Positions 45,333 to 54,532 are shown, counted from the stretch's first letter. The stretch is DNA of 64,000 nucleotides from Sphingomonas nostoxanthinifaciens (GCF_019930585.1 NZ_CP082839.1:1240001-1304000), one strand, 5' to 3'. The notes: a model not told the origin generated them from the letters alone. Translations and numbers: made by a program.

Positions 45333-46252
45333 CGGCCGCTTGCCGCCGGCAATGCCATGTCGCACGGCATTGGCGGCAGCTGGCGCTCTGCATCGGCCAC
45401 GCCTTTAAGTCCGTGTTTCTGCCGTTGATCGCGGCGCCATCGCGCGCGCGCATCCCAATGATCGAAATGCGGGACGCTCGGCGTCTCGCCGCGGGTATGG
45501 ACGTCGAGCCAGCGTTGGAGGTCGTCCGCCATACCGCCGGCGGCGCGACCGACGATGCGGGCGGACGCGCGCGTCCACACCGACTGCGGATGGATGAGCG
45601 TGCCCCCCGCCGCGATCGCAGCATCGACCAGCGCACGATCCTCGCCGACCGGTAGGAGCGGCACGCCGCCGGCACGCTGATAAAGGTCGACGGAAAGGGC
45701 AAGGCTCGCGCCGGTATGGTCACCGTGCCGTGGTGCGGGATCGGAGGGCGAAGGATCGATAGAGTCCTCTATTTTGCGCACCTGCCGCCAATAAGCGTCA
45801 AATCGCTGCCTGAGGGCGAAGAGTTCAGGCGCCTGTGCGGCTTCGGCTTCGTCAAGTTCGATCCGTCCGCCGATGATACGGTCGGGCGCCGCCGCGGCAA
45901 GGTTGGCTGAGATCCAGTCTCGTGGCGGATTGCAATCGGCGTCGGTCGATATCAACAGGCCGCCGGCGGCCCCGAGCGCCGCGACGCCCAGCTCCATCGC
46001 CGCGCGACGCGCGGAGCCGGCATGAGCGCGTTCGGGTGCGAAGACGCACTCGCAGAGGTGCAGGGCAAAAATACTACCCACGCGTTCGGCCGCATCACTC
46101 GCGATCTGCGTCGTTCCGTCATCGCTGTTGTTGACGCACAACGCTACCGCAAACGGCGCTGCGACATCCTGCGCCGCCAGTGCATCGAACAGCGTGGCGA
46201 TGTGGGCGGCTTCGTTGCGTGCCGGAATGCACACGCAAAGCGCAACGGTCAT
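45329..46252 (-). CDS. Family 2 glycosyltransferase (operon gene 2)
   Basis: A 307-residue GT-A enzyme. VALCVCIPARNEAAHIATLF begins the fold, GLLISTDADCNPP is the DxD metal site, and VGEDRALVDAAIAAGG the ED block. The C-terminus is basic (RARWRRDQRQKHGLKG). Start and stop both overlap neighbours (ATGA). Confidence 0.87.
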   Translation of the reverse strand: MTVALCVCIPARNEAAHIATLFDALAAQDVAAPFAVALCVNNSDDGTTQIASDAAERVGSIFALHLCECVFAPERAHAGSARRAAMELGVAALGAAGGLLISTDADCNPPRDWISANLAAAAPDRIIGGRIELDEAEAAQAPELFALRQRFDAYWRQVRKIEDSIDPSPSDPAPRHGDHTGASLALSVDLYQRAGGVPLLPVGEDRALVDAAIAAGGTLIHPQSVWTRASARIVGRAAGGMADDLQRWLDVHTRGETPSVPHFDHWDARARWRRDQRQKHGLKGVADAERQLPPMPCDMALPAASGR

Positions 46253-47355
46253 GCGACGCTCGCCAGAATGGGGAGGGGCTCGCTCGCCCGATCGTTCACG
46301 ATCGCCGACCCCGAGCGAAGCGCGTAATAGACCGCCTCGTACTTATCGACCATGCGTTCAGCATCACAATGATGCTCGGCGTGTACGCGACAGGCAGAAC
46401 GGCTCAAGCGGGTCGCCGCAACAGCCGCTGCCGCGAGCGAGACGACGTCGTCCGGCTCGGCGAGCACGCCGCAGTCCGGGCCGAGTAACGCCGGCACGCC
46501 GCCGCGACGATAGGCTGCGACCGGTGTGCCGCACGCCAGCGCCTCGGCAACGACCAGGCCATAGGGTTCCTCCCAACGCGGCGTGCACAAGGCGGCCCGT
46601 GCTCCGCCGACCAGATGAGCCAGTTGATGGTGCGCGAGATGGCCGACATGCACGATGTCGTCGCCCAACCGGGGGGCAATCATCTCTTCATAATAAGCCG
46701 CGTCCGAAATCGGCCCGGCGATCTTCAGCGCCAGTCCTGCGAGACGCGCCGCATCGATGGCGTGATCAAGGCCCTTTTCCGGAACGATCCGACCGTACCA
46801 GACGAGGTAAGGCTCTTCGCTCGCACTCTTGCGGAAGGGGAAATGATGTAAGTCGATCCCGTTGGGGATGACATCGTCGGCGTGGGCCACGTGGCTCCAC
46901 ATCGCAGCGGTAGCCTCGGAAACCGCCACATAGCGCATCCTGCCGCGATTGACCCGGATACCGCTCTCGAGCCAGCAGAAAGGCGGCGTGTGCAGGGTCG
47001 TCATCATCGGCGTCGTGATGGTCTCGGCCATACTGACCGGCAGGTAGTGCAGCGAATTGTTGTGGATGATGTCGAAGCTGCGGCCCCTAAGTTCGGTCAT
47101 GAGCTTCAGATAGGCGTGGTGCTCGCGGAAAAAGGCAACGTCATTGGCTTCTGCGATCCCGGTCTCTAGCAGCGACGTTTCATCGCAGATCGGTTCGACT
47201 CCAAGCTGGGGATCGGACCCCGTCGAGGCGAATAAGGTAACCGCATGACCGCGGTCGCGAAGCGATCTCGCGAGCATATGGGTATGCATTTCGAGTCCGC
47301 CGGCGAATGGCTCTCGGATTGCATATTTCAAATGCGCGATGATCGCGATCCGCAT
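46249..47355 (-). CDS. Family 4 glycosyltransferase (operon gene 1)
   Basis: A 368-residue GT-B enzyme: MRIAIIAHLKYAIREPFAGG with GGLEMHTHMLARSLRDRGH, and the retaining-GT EX7E region PRWEEPYGLVVAEALACGTP. GGGGAG lies ten bases before the ATG 47355 (the frame is open to 47382). First gene of the operon; the promoter should be in 47356-47675. Confidence 0.9.
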   Translation of the reverse strand: MRIAIIAHLKYAIREPFAGGLEMHTHMLARSLRDRGHAVTLFASTGSDPQLGVEPICDETSLLETGIAEANDVAFFREHHAYLKLMTELRGRSFDIIHNNSLHYLPVSMAETITTPMMTTLHTPPFCWLESGIRVNRGRMRYVAVSEATAAMWSHVAHADDVIPNGIDLHHFPFRKSASEEPYLVWYGRIVPEKGLDHAIDAARLAGLALKIAGPISDAAYYEEMIAPRLGDDIVHVGHLAHHQLAHLVGGARAALCTPRWEEPYGLVVAEALACGTPVAAYRRGGVPALLGPDCGVLAEPDDVVSLAAAAVAATRLSRSACRVHAEHHCDAERMVDKYEAVYYALRSGSAIVNDRASEPLPILASVA

Positions 47356-47675
47356 GGCAGACAGGCTCCCCAGCCGCTGCACGTACCAAACCCGGCAGTC
47401 GACAGCGTGTTAACGCAGCACATAGGCGTTATTTCCATCATTACAGTCGAGCGCCTCGGTGGCATGCCCGCCTGAGATTGATGCAAGTTAGTCGCGTCGG
47501 GCCTATCGTATAATTACCAAGATGCTCGAATTTATACTGAGCTAAGGTCTGGGACGCCATTCCTTATATAGTTTAGAAGGCGACAGTTTTAAATAGATAC
47601 TTCCGAATATGCGCTGCGTGAAGTTGCCTCGATCGATTTCGTATATTCCGAGGAAGCCAGCTGCGGCAGCACCGC

Positions 47676-47927
47676 TTATGCCTGCTGCACATTGCCGGCC
47701 GCCGGCGCGTTGACCGCCAGCGCGATGATCTTGAACAGCATCATATTGTCTCGACCGGTTACCTCGACGCGGAAGTTGGTGTGCCCTGATAATAGTTCGG
47801 GTTGGTCGTGCAGGCATTCGCCGATGAAGCGGATTGCTTCCCTCCGTGCAGCGCTGTGGTTCGGAAGCTCAATTCCTTCCGTGTCACGCTGACGCGATCC
47901 ATCGGCGGTATGGAAAAAGTAACGCAT
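47676..47927 (-). CDS. DUF6894 small protein
   Basis: An 83-residue protein. MRYFFHTADGSRQRDTEGIE and AARREAIRFIGECLHDQPEL are the family's typical opening (a F/YxHxxDG block followed by a helical AxxxA). GAGGATCG precedes ATG 47927. Frequent in alphaproteobacteria, function unknown. Confidence 0.8.
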   Translation of the reverse strand: MRYFFHTADGSRQRDTEGIELPNHSAARREAIRFIGECLHDQPELLSGHTNFRVEVTGRDNMMLFKIIALAVNAPAAGNVQQA

Positions 47928-48068
47928 TGCGATCCTCGCTCGCTTGGGCAGCGGGAATGCAACCGGCAAACGCCAACGAGCGGCGCGCCGACTCTTTCCC
48001 CAGGAGCCGTAAACCGACATCCGGAAGGACGCGCTCTTCCGCGACGCGTACGCTCGAGTTCAGTCCGC

Positions 48069-48467
48069 TTAGGCCGTCCTGTTGTACCGGACGATGGGCA
48101 GCGTGCTGCAGTTTCGCCTGTACCTCGGACGCCACTCGAACCAGTCAGCGTAGGGTGTGTTCCTGGCCATATGCCGGTTCAAATCGGGTGCTCCATGCGT
48201 CCACCATACCGGACCGCGTTCGCCCAACGCGATCTTCCTGTCGACAGCGGCGTGCGCCATTTCTTCCGCTTGCCGGTCGTTGGAACGCCTCGCGGCACCG
48301 ACTGCGCGTCTTGCGTCCATCAACTGTCGGACGAGAGCCGCGCGACGCTCGTCCGCCAAGTGCGGATTGGCGGCGCGCCACAGTCGACCGCGCACGACGA
48401 TGTATCGGCCATCCGGCGTCGTCGGCGGTGACGAGTCTGAGCCCCTTCTCATCGACGAAAGGCTCAC
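48069..48467 (-). CDS. Conserved hypothetical protein, 132 aa
   Basis: GTG 48467 overlaps the TGA of xthA (GTGA). The conserved core is DGRYIVVRGRLWRAANPHLA, ARRAVGAARRSNDRQAEEMA and LGERGPVWWTHGAPDLNRHM ending NTPYADWF, a pattern I recognise from many proteobacterial genomes. The last ~20 residues (RPRYRRNCSTLPIV) look unlike the family, so the C-terminus may be frameshifted. Cytosolic; function unknown. Confidence 0.7.
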   Translation of the reverse strand: MSLSSMRRGSDSSPPTTPDGRYIVVRGRLWRAANPHLADERRAALVRQLMDARRAVGAARRSNDRQAEEMAHAAVDRKIALGERGPVWWTHGAPDLNRHMARNTPYADWFEWRPRYRRNCSTLPIVRYNRTA

Positions 48468-49264
48468 GGCTTACGTCGGCTGCCGACCGTCTTGTCTGCG
48501 AGCTCGATCCAGACCGGCGCGTGATCGCTCGTCTTTTCCCAGCCGCGCACGTGCCGGTCAACCTGGGCGTCAGCGAGCCGTTTCGCCAGATCCGGGCTCA
48601 GCAGAATATGATCGATGCGCAGGCCGGCGTTCCGCGCATAGGCATTTCGGAAATAGTCGAAGAAGGTGTAAATTGTCTCGCCTGGGTGGATCGTCCGCAG
48701 GGCGTCGGTCCACCCTTGGTCGATCAGGCGAGCAAAGGCGGCGCGGACTTCCGGCGCGAACAACGCGTCGTCCAGCCAGCGCTCCGGCTTGTAGACGTCG
48801 CGCTCGGTCGGCATTACGTTAAAGTCCCCGAGCAATACGACGGGCGCGCCGCTCGCAAGCAGGTCCGCGGCATGCTCGATCAGTCGCTCGAACCATGCCA
48901 GCTTGTAGTCGAACTTGGGCCCCGGGCGCGGATTGCCGTTGGGCAGATATAGGCCGGCGATCAGGATGCCGTTCACCGCCGCTTCGATGTACCGACTCTG
49001 TTTTGCATCGGGATCGCCCGGCAACCCCCGGCGAGTCTCGTGGATCTCCCCGACACGGCTCAGCATCGCGCCGCCGTTCCAACTCTTCTGCCCATGCCAG
49101 ATCACATCGTATCCAAGGTCGCGGATGGCGGCTTCGGGGAAGTTGTCCTGCTGAGCCTTCAGTTCCTGCAAGACCACGATGTCTGGCTGGCCCTCGACCA
49201 ACCAGCGCAGCAACACCGGCAGCCGACCATTCACGCCGTTGACGTTGTAGGTCGCGATCTTCAC
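48464..49264 (-). CDS. xthA: Exodeoxyribonuclease III (AP endonuclease)
   Basis: A 266-residue enzyme of the ExoIII/APE1 family. VKIATYNVNGVNGRL, VLQELKAQQDNFPEAAI (Glu metal ligand), LLGDFNVMPTERDVY (D-x-N) and LRIDHILLS with TSDHAPVWIEL (D-H pair) give the complete catalytic set. It cleaves DNA 5' to abasic sites. Start is GTG 49264 with GAGAG upstream; longer frame to 49324 is less likely. Confidence 0.93.
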   Translation of the reverse strand: MKIATYNVNGVNGRLPVLLRWLVEGQPDIVVLQELKAQQDNFPEAAIRDLGYDVIWHGQKSWNGGAMLSRVGEIHETRRGLPGDPDAKQSRYIEAAVNGILIAGLYLPNGNPRPGPKFDYKLAWFERLIEHAADLLASGAPVVLLGDFNVMPTERDVYKPERWLDDALFAPEVRAAFARLIDQGWTDALRTIHPGETIYTFFDYFRNAYARNAGLRIDHILLSPDLAKRLADAQVDRHVRGWEKTSDHAPVWIELADKTVGSRRKP

Positions 49265-49310
49265 GCGCGTCTCTCGAAGAGACCTATCGTTGTTCTCACA
49301 GCCGCTCGTG

Positions 49311-50188
49311 TCATGCTCCCACACTCGACAGCGTTCCAGTCCCGTTGAACTTGCCAGCCTGATAATCGCCGATCGCTTGGCTGATTTCTTCCCGCGTGTT
49401 CATCACGAAGGGTCCGTGCGAAACCACGGGCTCTCCGATCGGGTCAGCATGGCCAAAAAGCAGCACCGCGTCGGTGGAAGCACCCAAGACGATCGAGTCG
49501 CCGTCGCCGTTGAAAGTGACGAGATGCCATTGGTCGACGACCTCGCCGGCAACTGCGATCTTTCCGGAAATGACGCGAGCAGGACTGATCGATGGGCGGG
49601 CGCGGGTAATGCGAGGCGTGCGCCGGCCTCGAGCCGCGTTGTCGTCATGAAGACGTCGGTAAGCGACCGGATCGGGCCGACATGCCCTTCGAAATCGCCG
49701 GAAATCAGGTTGAGCGTTCCCTTGCCGTCGGCAATCGGCAGTGCGGGGATCTCGTCTACCTGCAACCCCGTGTATGCGGGTTTCGTCATTTTCAACCGCG
49801 CTGGAAGGTTGACCCAGAGCTGCACGATCTCCAGCGGGCCGCCCGTTCGCTTGAAGGAGGGCGTCGAGATTTCGGCGTGGATGAGCCCGGAGCCTGCAGT
49901 CATCCATTGTATGCCGCCCGCTTCGATGACGCTTTCGTGCCCGCCGGTGTCGTGGTGCGCGAGATTGCCCGTCAAAACGAAGGTGACGGTCTCGAAGCCG
50001 CGATGCGGATGCGGCCCGAACGGGAGCCCTCCATTGCCGGGTGCATATGTCTGTGGCCCGTGATGGTTGAGGAACAGGAACGGGTCGACTTGTTCCAGTC
50101 CGGGCGCCGGCACTGGGCGGCGGGTCGTCAGGTCGGCAATATCGTCGCGATAGGCGGGATGCAGAGCGGAAATGCTTCGCGAGGTCAT
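49311..50188 (-). pseudogene. Pirin-family protein, frameshifted
   Basis: ATG 50188 gives the N-terminal cupin with [16 protein letters not shown] and the metal ligands in [15 protein letters not shown], then [17 protein letters not shown]. Near 49560 the frame must change to continue as [20 protein letters not shown] and [20 protein letters not shown], ending 49311. Pirins bind iron; some are quercetinases. All metal ligands are upstream of the shift. The rest of the protein is well preserved, so a sequence error is possible. Confidence 0.8.
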
Positions 50189-50322
50189 GTGCCGGTCTTA
50201 GGTTCTTACGTCGAAAGCGTCGACTAGCGGCGTCGCGTAATCATCGAACAAGATTTTTCCGGCTGCCCGTCACCATCGCGCTCAGCGGTGCGTTTGCTGC
50301 GCTGCAACATGAAGGATCGTAT

Positions 50323-50799
50323 ATGACCGTCGCGCGCAATCTTTTGGCTCTGTGGGGTTGGCCGCTGGAATCGGTGAAGCTCGGGACGGCAATGATGGAG
50401 ACGATGGTCGGCGCGCAGAGCGTAATTTTCGCTCGGCTGCCGGTCATAGGGATGGCGTTGACCGATCCGTTGAACGCGGACCACCGCGAACTCGGACGCA
50501 TGATGACCGAGAAGGTGTCGGCCTTCCGGACTTCGGGCAAATCCGTTGGAAAGGCCGGCGGACTGGCGCGAGAGGCCGCGACATCCAACGCAAAGGCGTT
50601 CCATGCGCTGGTAGGCGGCGGCTTGCTTTGGCCAGCGGACTGGATGCGGCTGTTCGAGGCAAACCTCGCTGCAGCAGCGGCGCTAGCGACGCTTCCCGCA
50701 ATCGCCCTTGCACCACTCCATCAGGGCGTGATTGCCAATGACAGGCGGCTGCGCGGCTCGAATTCTGCCCGTGCGCGTTCAAGCCGGCCGACAGAATAG
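50323..50799 (+). CDS. Conserved hypothetical, phasin-like helical protein
   Basis: A 158-residue helical protein: LLALWGWPLESVKLGTAMME, then LNADHRELGRMMTEKVSAFR, AGGLAREAATSNAKAFHALV and LAAAAALATLPAIALAPLHQ. Amphipathic helices and Ala-rich content resemble phasin-type or polyhydroxyalkanoate-granule proteins, but the match is by pattern only. AGGATCGT precedes the ATG. The ClpP-like gene follows at once. Confidence 0.55.
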   Translation: MTVARNLLALWGWPLESVKLGTAMMETMVGAQSVIFARLPVIGMALTDPLNADHRELGRMMTEKVSAFRTSGKSVGKAGGLAREAATSNAKAFHALVGGGLLWPADWMRLFEANLAAAAALATLPAIALAPLHQGVIANDRRLRGSNSARARSSRPTE

Positions 50800-50804
50800 A
50801 CAGG

Positions 50805-51380
50805 ATGATGATGTCTGCCGCGACCTTGACCGCCTCCGACTTCCGCAACCCAGCGATCATGCTGTGCGACACGGTCGACTACGCGATGTACGAGAGCGTC
50901 CGGTCGCAGCTGGCGAATGCGCCCGACGAGGGCATCGTGGTGGTGGAGCTTTCGACGCTCGGCGGCGATCCCGAGGTCCCGCGGATGATGGGCGAGGACG
51001 TGCGCTTCCACAGCGAGCTGGAGCCGGAGCACCGCTTCGTCTTCCTCGGCAAGGCGGCGATCTATTCGGCGGGCACAACCTTTATGAGCTTCTTCGCACC
51101 CGAGAACCGCTATCTCACCCGCGGAACTCGTCTGATGGTCCATGAGCGCAAGCTCTCCAAGCAGCTGGCGATCGACGGCCCGCTCACGACCTGCATCGCG
51201 ACGGTCAAGGCGACGCTCCACGAGATCGAGGCCTCGATCGTGATTCAGAACGAGGGGTTCGAGAACCTCATCCGCGGGTCGAGCGTGACGATGGACGAGG
51301 TGCTCGAGAAGGCACCCTCCAACTGGTACATCGAAGCCGCCGAGGCGCAGACCCTCGGTCTCGTCGCGGCCGTCCTGTGA
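50805..51380 (+). CDS. ClpP-like (S14/crotonase-fold) serine protease
   Basis: A 191-residue protein of ClpP length. The nucleophile region is GKAAIYSAGTTFMSFF (Ser in YSAG) and the His region GTRLMVHERKLSKQLA; earlier ELSTLGGDPEV corresponds to the substrate-binding strand. True ClpP has a more conserved AxSxxA motif, so this is a divergent ClpP-like protein. No Clp ATPase or trigger factor is next to it. Start is the first of three ATGs. Confidence 0.7.
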   Translation: MMMSAATLTASDFRNPAIMLCDTVDYAMYESVRSQLANAPDEGIVVVELSTLGGDPEVPRMMGEDVRFHSELEPEHRFVFLGKAAIYSAGTTFMSFFAPENRYLTRGTRLMVHERKLSKQLAIDGPLTTCIATVKATLHEIEASIVIQNEGFENLIRGSSVTMDEVLEKAPSNWYIEAAEAQTLGLVAAVL

Positions 51381-51408
51381 CGATGCCGTGCCCAACCGGG
51401 TCGGTCCG

Positions 51409-51600
51409 ATGAAGGTCGACGTGAACAGCGCGGATCAGCAGGCGCTGGACGACGTGCCGGGGTTGAAGGGACACGGCTTCGAGATCGTGCGCTACCGCGA
51501 GGAGCGCGGGCGCTTCTCGGATCTGCGCCAGCTCGACGAGGTGCCGGGCCTGTCGGGCAAAGTGGACGACGCCACGCGGGCGGGACTGACCGTCGGATGA
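51409..51600 (+). CDS. Small helix-hairpin-helix (ComEA-like) protein
   Basis: A 63-residue paralogue of 944-1135: VDVNSADQQALDDVPGLKG, EIVRYREERGRFSDLRQLDE and VPGLSGKVDD. The two share about 60% of positions. The ATG at 51409 is preferred over an upstream GTG (51388). Located between the ClpP-like and pyrophosphatase genes. Confidence 0.75.
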   Translation: MKVDVNSADQQALDDVPGLKGHGFEIVRYREERGRFSDLRQLDEVPGLSGKVDDATRAGLTVG

Positions 51601-51612
51601 GGCTCGGGCAAC

Positions 51613-52134
51613 ATGGCTGATCTGACGAGGATCGATCCCCGGCTGGACGAGGTGGGCTTCACATGCCGTGTCGTCATCGAGACACCGAAAGACAGTCGGT
51701 CGAAGTACACCTACGATCCCGAACTTCAGGCTCTAGAGCTGTCCGGCCTGCTGCCGACGGGAATGAGCTTCCCGTTGGATTTCGGCTTCGTGCCGTCGAC
51801 ATTGGCCGGGGACGGAGACCCGATGGACGTCTTGGTCGTGGGCGACGAGCCGAGCGCGCCCGGTTGCATCGTCCATGTGAAGCTGCTCGGCGTCATCGAG
51901 GCGGAGCAGACCGAAAAGGGCGTCACCGTCCGCAACGACCGACTGATCGCGAGGACGGCCCTCTCGATCAACTACCGCCACGCGAAGGGCATCGAGGACT
52001 TGGGCGCCAACTTTGTCGATCACCTCGGCCGCTTCTTCGTCAGCTACAACGAGCTGAAGGGAAAGACCTTTTCGGTCATTGGCACCGGCGATGCAGCGCG
52101 CGCCGTCGAATTGCTGAAGGCCGCTCGCAACTAG
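51613..52134 (+). CDS. ppa: Inorganic pyrophosphatase
   Basis: A 173-residue family I soluble PPase. KYTYDPELQALELSGLLPTG is the N-terminal block and DGDPMDVLVV the metal-binding signature (D-x-D-P-x-D). It hydrolyses PPi to two phosphates, driving biosynthesis. Length is normal. A 12-base gap separates it from the HhH gene. Confidence 0.92.
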   Translation: MADLTRIDPRLDEVGFTCRVVIETPKDSRSKYTYDPELQALELSGLLPTGMSFPLDFGFVPSTLAGDGDPMDVLVVGDEPSAPGCIVHVKLLGVIEAEQTEKGVTVRNDRLIARTALSINYRHAKGIEDLGANFVDHLGRFFVSYNELKGKTFSVIGTGDAARAVELLKAARN

Positions 52135-52207
52135 CCACCCCGCCGGGCCCACCTGGCGCTCCCGTCTGTTGAGAACCGAAGCCAACAGACGAGGACATCA
52201 TCCAACC

Positions 52208-53611
52208 GTGAGCGACATCGAGTGCGACGTGGCCGTCATCGGCGCGGGAACCGCCGGCCTTTCCGCCGAGCGGCGCGCGCGCCAGGCCGGAGCCAAGACG
52301 ATCCTCATCGATCCCGCCTTCATCGGGACAACCTGCGCGAACGTCGGCTGCATGCCGTCGAAGCTGCTGATAGCCGCCGCTCGGACGGCGCACATTGCCA
52401 GGACATCGGAGGCTTTCGGGATTCGGACCGAGGTCGTCGTCGACGGTGCCGCCGTCATGCGTCGCGTCCGCCGCGAGCGCGACCGCTTCGCGAAGGCCAC
52501 GCGGGACGAGATCGCCAAACTTCCCGACGGCGTCGTGGTGAAGGCCACGGCGCGCTTCGTGGATGGGAGAGCGCTGTCGCTCGATGACGGCAGGACGGTG
52601 CGCGCCACGGCTATCATCATCGCGACGGGTGCGCGACCATCTGTTCCAAAGTCGTTTGACGGGATCTCCGACTTGGTTCTCACGAACGAGACGATCTTCG
52701 AATTGGAGAGCCTGCCGGCGACGCTGGCTGTGATCGGCGCGGGGCCGCTCGGTCTCGAACTCGCGCAGGCGATGGCGCGTCTGGGCGTAGCGACAATGGT
52801 GTTCGATGAAGGAGATACGATCGGTGGCCTCAAGGGTGACGTAGCCGGGAAGCTCGAGATCGCGCTTTCCAAGGAACTCGACGTCCATCTCGGCGTGAAG
52901 ATCGAGACGACCACGGTGGACGGCAAAGCAAGACTGGTCTGGTCGGGTGCGTCCGAAGGCCATCAGACCTTCGAACGCGTGCTTGTCGCCGCTGGCAGGC
53001 CGCCTGCGCTGAAGGAACTCGACCTCGAGGCGACGGGAATCGAACTCGATGAGCATGGCACGCCCGTCTTCGATCGCGAGACGATGCGATGCGGGGACAG
53101 TCCGATCTTCATGGCCGGGGACGCAGATGCCGACCGGCCGGTCCTCCACGAAGCCTCGAGCGAGGGCGCGATCGCGGGAGCGAACGCGGCCAAGCTGCCG
53201 GAGGTCGTGAAGGCGCGGCGAAACGTGCCTTTCTCGATCATGTTCACCGACCCTCCTGTGGCTGTCGTGGGGCGCAAGGCTGGCGACGACGTGGTCACGG
53301 GACGCGCCAGTTACGAGGATCAGGGCCGGGCCCGCGTCGAGAACCAGACCACCGGCCTCGTTGAGCTCTATGCCGACCCGGGCGACGGACGCCTGCTGGG
53401 CGCGACGTTATTCTGCCCAGGTGCCGACCATCTCGGTCATCTCCTCGCCTGGTCGATCGAGGGTGGTTGCACCGCCGACGATCTGCTCGATCGGCCCTTC
53501 TACCATCCGACCTTCGAGGAGGGTCTCAAGCCCGCGCTCCGATCGATCTGCGAGCAGGTCGGCGTCCGGCTACCCGACGTGAGCGACGAGGGCGGACCGC
53601 CAGGCGCCTGA
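52208..53611 (+). CDS. Class I pyridine-nucleotide-disulfide oxidoreductase
   Basis: A 467-residue flavoprotein. ECDVAVIGAGTAGLSAERR binds FAD; TTCANVGCMPSKLLI holds the CxxxxC redox pair of the LPD/mercuric-reductase class; VIGAGPLGLELAQAMARLGV binds NAD; the C-terminal dimerisation HPTFEEGL contains the catalytic His-Glu. Dihydrolipoamide dehydrogenase or a close cousin; no lipoyl-complex genes are nearby, so a stress-related role is possible. Start GTG 52208 is preferred over the upstream in-frame Met. Confidence 0.88.
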   Translation: MSDIECDVAVIGAGTAGLSAERRARQAGAKTILIDPAFIGTTCANVGCMPSKLLIAAARTAHIARTSEAFGIRTEVVVDGAAVMRRVRRERDRFAKATRDEIAKLPDGVVVKATARFVDGRALSLDDGRTVRATAIIIATGARPSVPKSFDGISDLVLTNETIFELESLPATLAVIGAGPLGLELAQAMARLGVATMVFDEGDTIGGLKGDVAGKLEIALSKELDVHLGVKIETTTVDGKARLVWSGASEGHQTFERVLVAAGRPPALKELDLEATGIELDEHGTPVFDRETMRCGDSPIFMAGDADADRPVLHEASSEGAIAGANAAKLPEVVKARRNVPFSIMFTDPPVAVVGRKAGDDVVTGRASYEDQGRARVENQTTGLVELYADPGDGRLLGATLFCPGADHLGHLLAWSIEGGCTADDLLDRPFYHPTFEEGLKPALRSICEQVGVRLPDVSDEGGPPGA

Positions 53612-53656
53612 CACATCCTCGAACATCCAACCAACGGCATCTCTAAGAGGCTTATC

Positions 53657-54367
53657 ATGATCACGCTGCACCACCTGAACTTCTCGCGGTCGACGCGCGT
53701 CCTCTGGCTGCTCGAGGAACTCGGCCTCGACTACGAGCTGAAGACCTACGAGCGCGACCGCAACTTCCGCGCGCCGCCCGAACTCTCGACCGTGCATCCG
53801 CTCGGCAAGGCGCCGATCCTGGTCGATGACGGGCTGGTGCTGGCGGAATCCGCGACCATTCTGCGCTTCCTCGAGGGCAAGTATGCCGACGGCCGGCTCG
53901 TTCCGGCGCCCGGCACACCCGACCGCGCCATCCACGACGAATGGCTGGATTACGTCGAAAGCTCGGCCGCGCTTCCGGCGATGTTCACGCTGCTGGGCGC
54001 GAAGACGGGTGGGCTGTCCGCAGGGCTCGCCGGATTCACCGGTCCCGAACTCACCAAGGCGCTGAACTTCATCTCGGACCGCGTGAAAAACCGCGATTAC
54101 ATCATGGGCGATCGGCTGACGCTCGCCGACATCCAGATGAGCTATCTCGTGGCGGCGCTCCGCAACGCAGGCCAACTCGAGGCCTATCCGGCCCTAGCGG
54201 CCTATCTGGAACGGCTGGAGGCGACGCCGGGTCTGCGAAAAGCGATTGAAATCGGCGGTCCGATGAGTCCCCCGCGAACGCCTAGCCGCCAAGCCCCCGA
54301 ACTATCGGGGGCCGACAGCCTACTCCGCCTTCGGTGCGCGCGCGATCACGGCTTCGGCGGCGCGTAG
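53657..54367 (+). CDS. Glutathione S-transferase (copy 2)
   Basis: Paralogue of the GST at 311-940: LHHLNFSRSTRVLWLLEELG, GKAPILVDDGLVLAESATIL and LTLADIQMSYLVAALRNAG. The copy at 311 ends in MSPPARS; here the reading frame runs on past MSPP for about 35 residues through a terminator hairpin. A one-base shift near 54276 would give a normal end (ANA, TAG at 54285), so the true protein is probably 209 residues. Confidence 0.9.
   Translation: MITLHHLNFSRSTRVLWLLEELGLDYELKTYERDRNFRAPPELSTVHPLGKAPILVDDGLVLAESATILRFLEGKYADGRLVPAPGTPDRAIHDEWLDYVESSAALPAMFTLLGAKTGGLSAGLAGFTGPELTKALNFISDRVKNRDYIMGDRLTLADIQMSYLVAALRNAGQLEAYPALAAYLERLEATPGLRKAIEIGGPMSPPRTPSRQAPELSGADSLLRLRCARDHGFGGA
54293..54312. terminator. 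Bidirectional terminator hairpin
   Basis: GCCCCCGA (54293-54300), ACTA loop, TCGGGGGC (54305-54312) form an 8 bp GC-rich stem between convergent genes (GST and the 70-residue ORF). It lies inside the long GST frame, which supports the earlier stop for that gene. Confidence 0.7.
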
Positions 54368-54532
54368 GCGCGCCTTCCACGTCTTCACGGACGGGTGGGC
54401 TGCGGAGAGATCGGCAAGACGGCCCTTGATCTGAGCGACCTCGCGCTTGGCGGCGTCCAATTCCGCTGGCGTCGGCGGGGGCTGGATATTCGCCCATGCG
54501 CGTGCGCCTGTCCGACCGTTTGTCTTGCTCAT
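54320..54532 (-). CDS. Hypothetical protein, 70 aa
   Basis: From ATG 54532: MSKTNGRTGARAWANIQPPP and ELDAAKREVAQIKGRLADLS, a helical, Lys/Arg-rich small protein. Family not recognised. It shares the terminator with the convergent GST gene. Confidence 0.55.
   Translation of the reverse strand: MSKTNGRTGARAWANIQPPPTPAELDAAKREVAQIKGRLADLSAAHPSVKTWKARLRAAEAVIARAPKAE

Noticed and set aside
52076..53149. Long minus-strand frame opposite the flavoprotein and pyrophosphatase
   Set aside because: Spans two real plus-strand genes; composition is typical of an antisense shadow.
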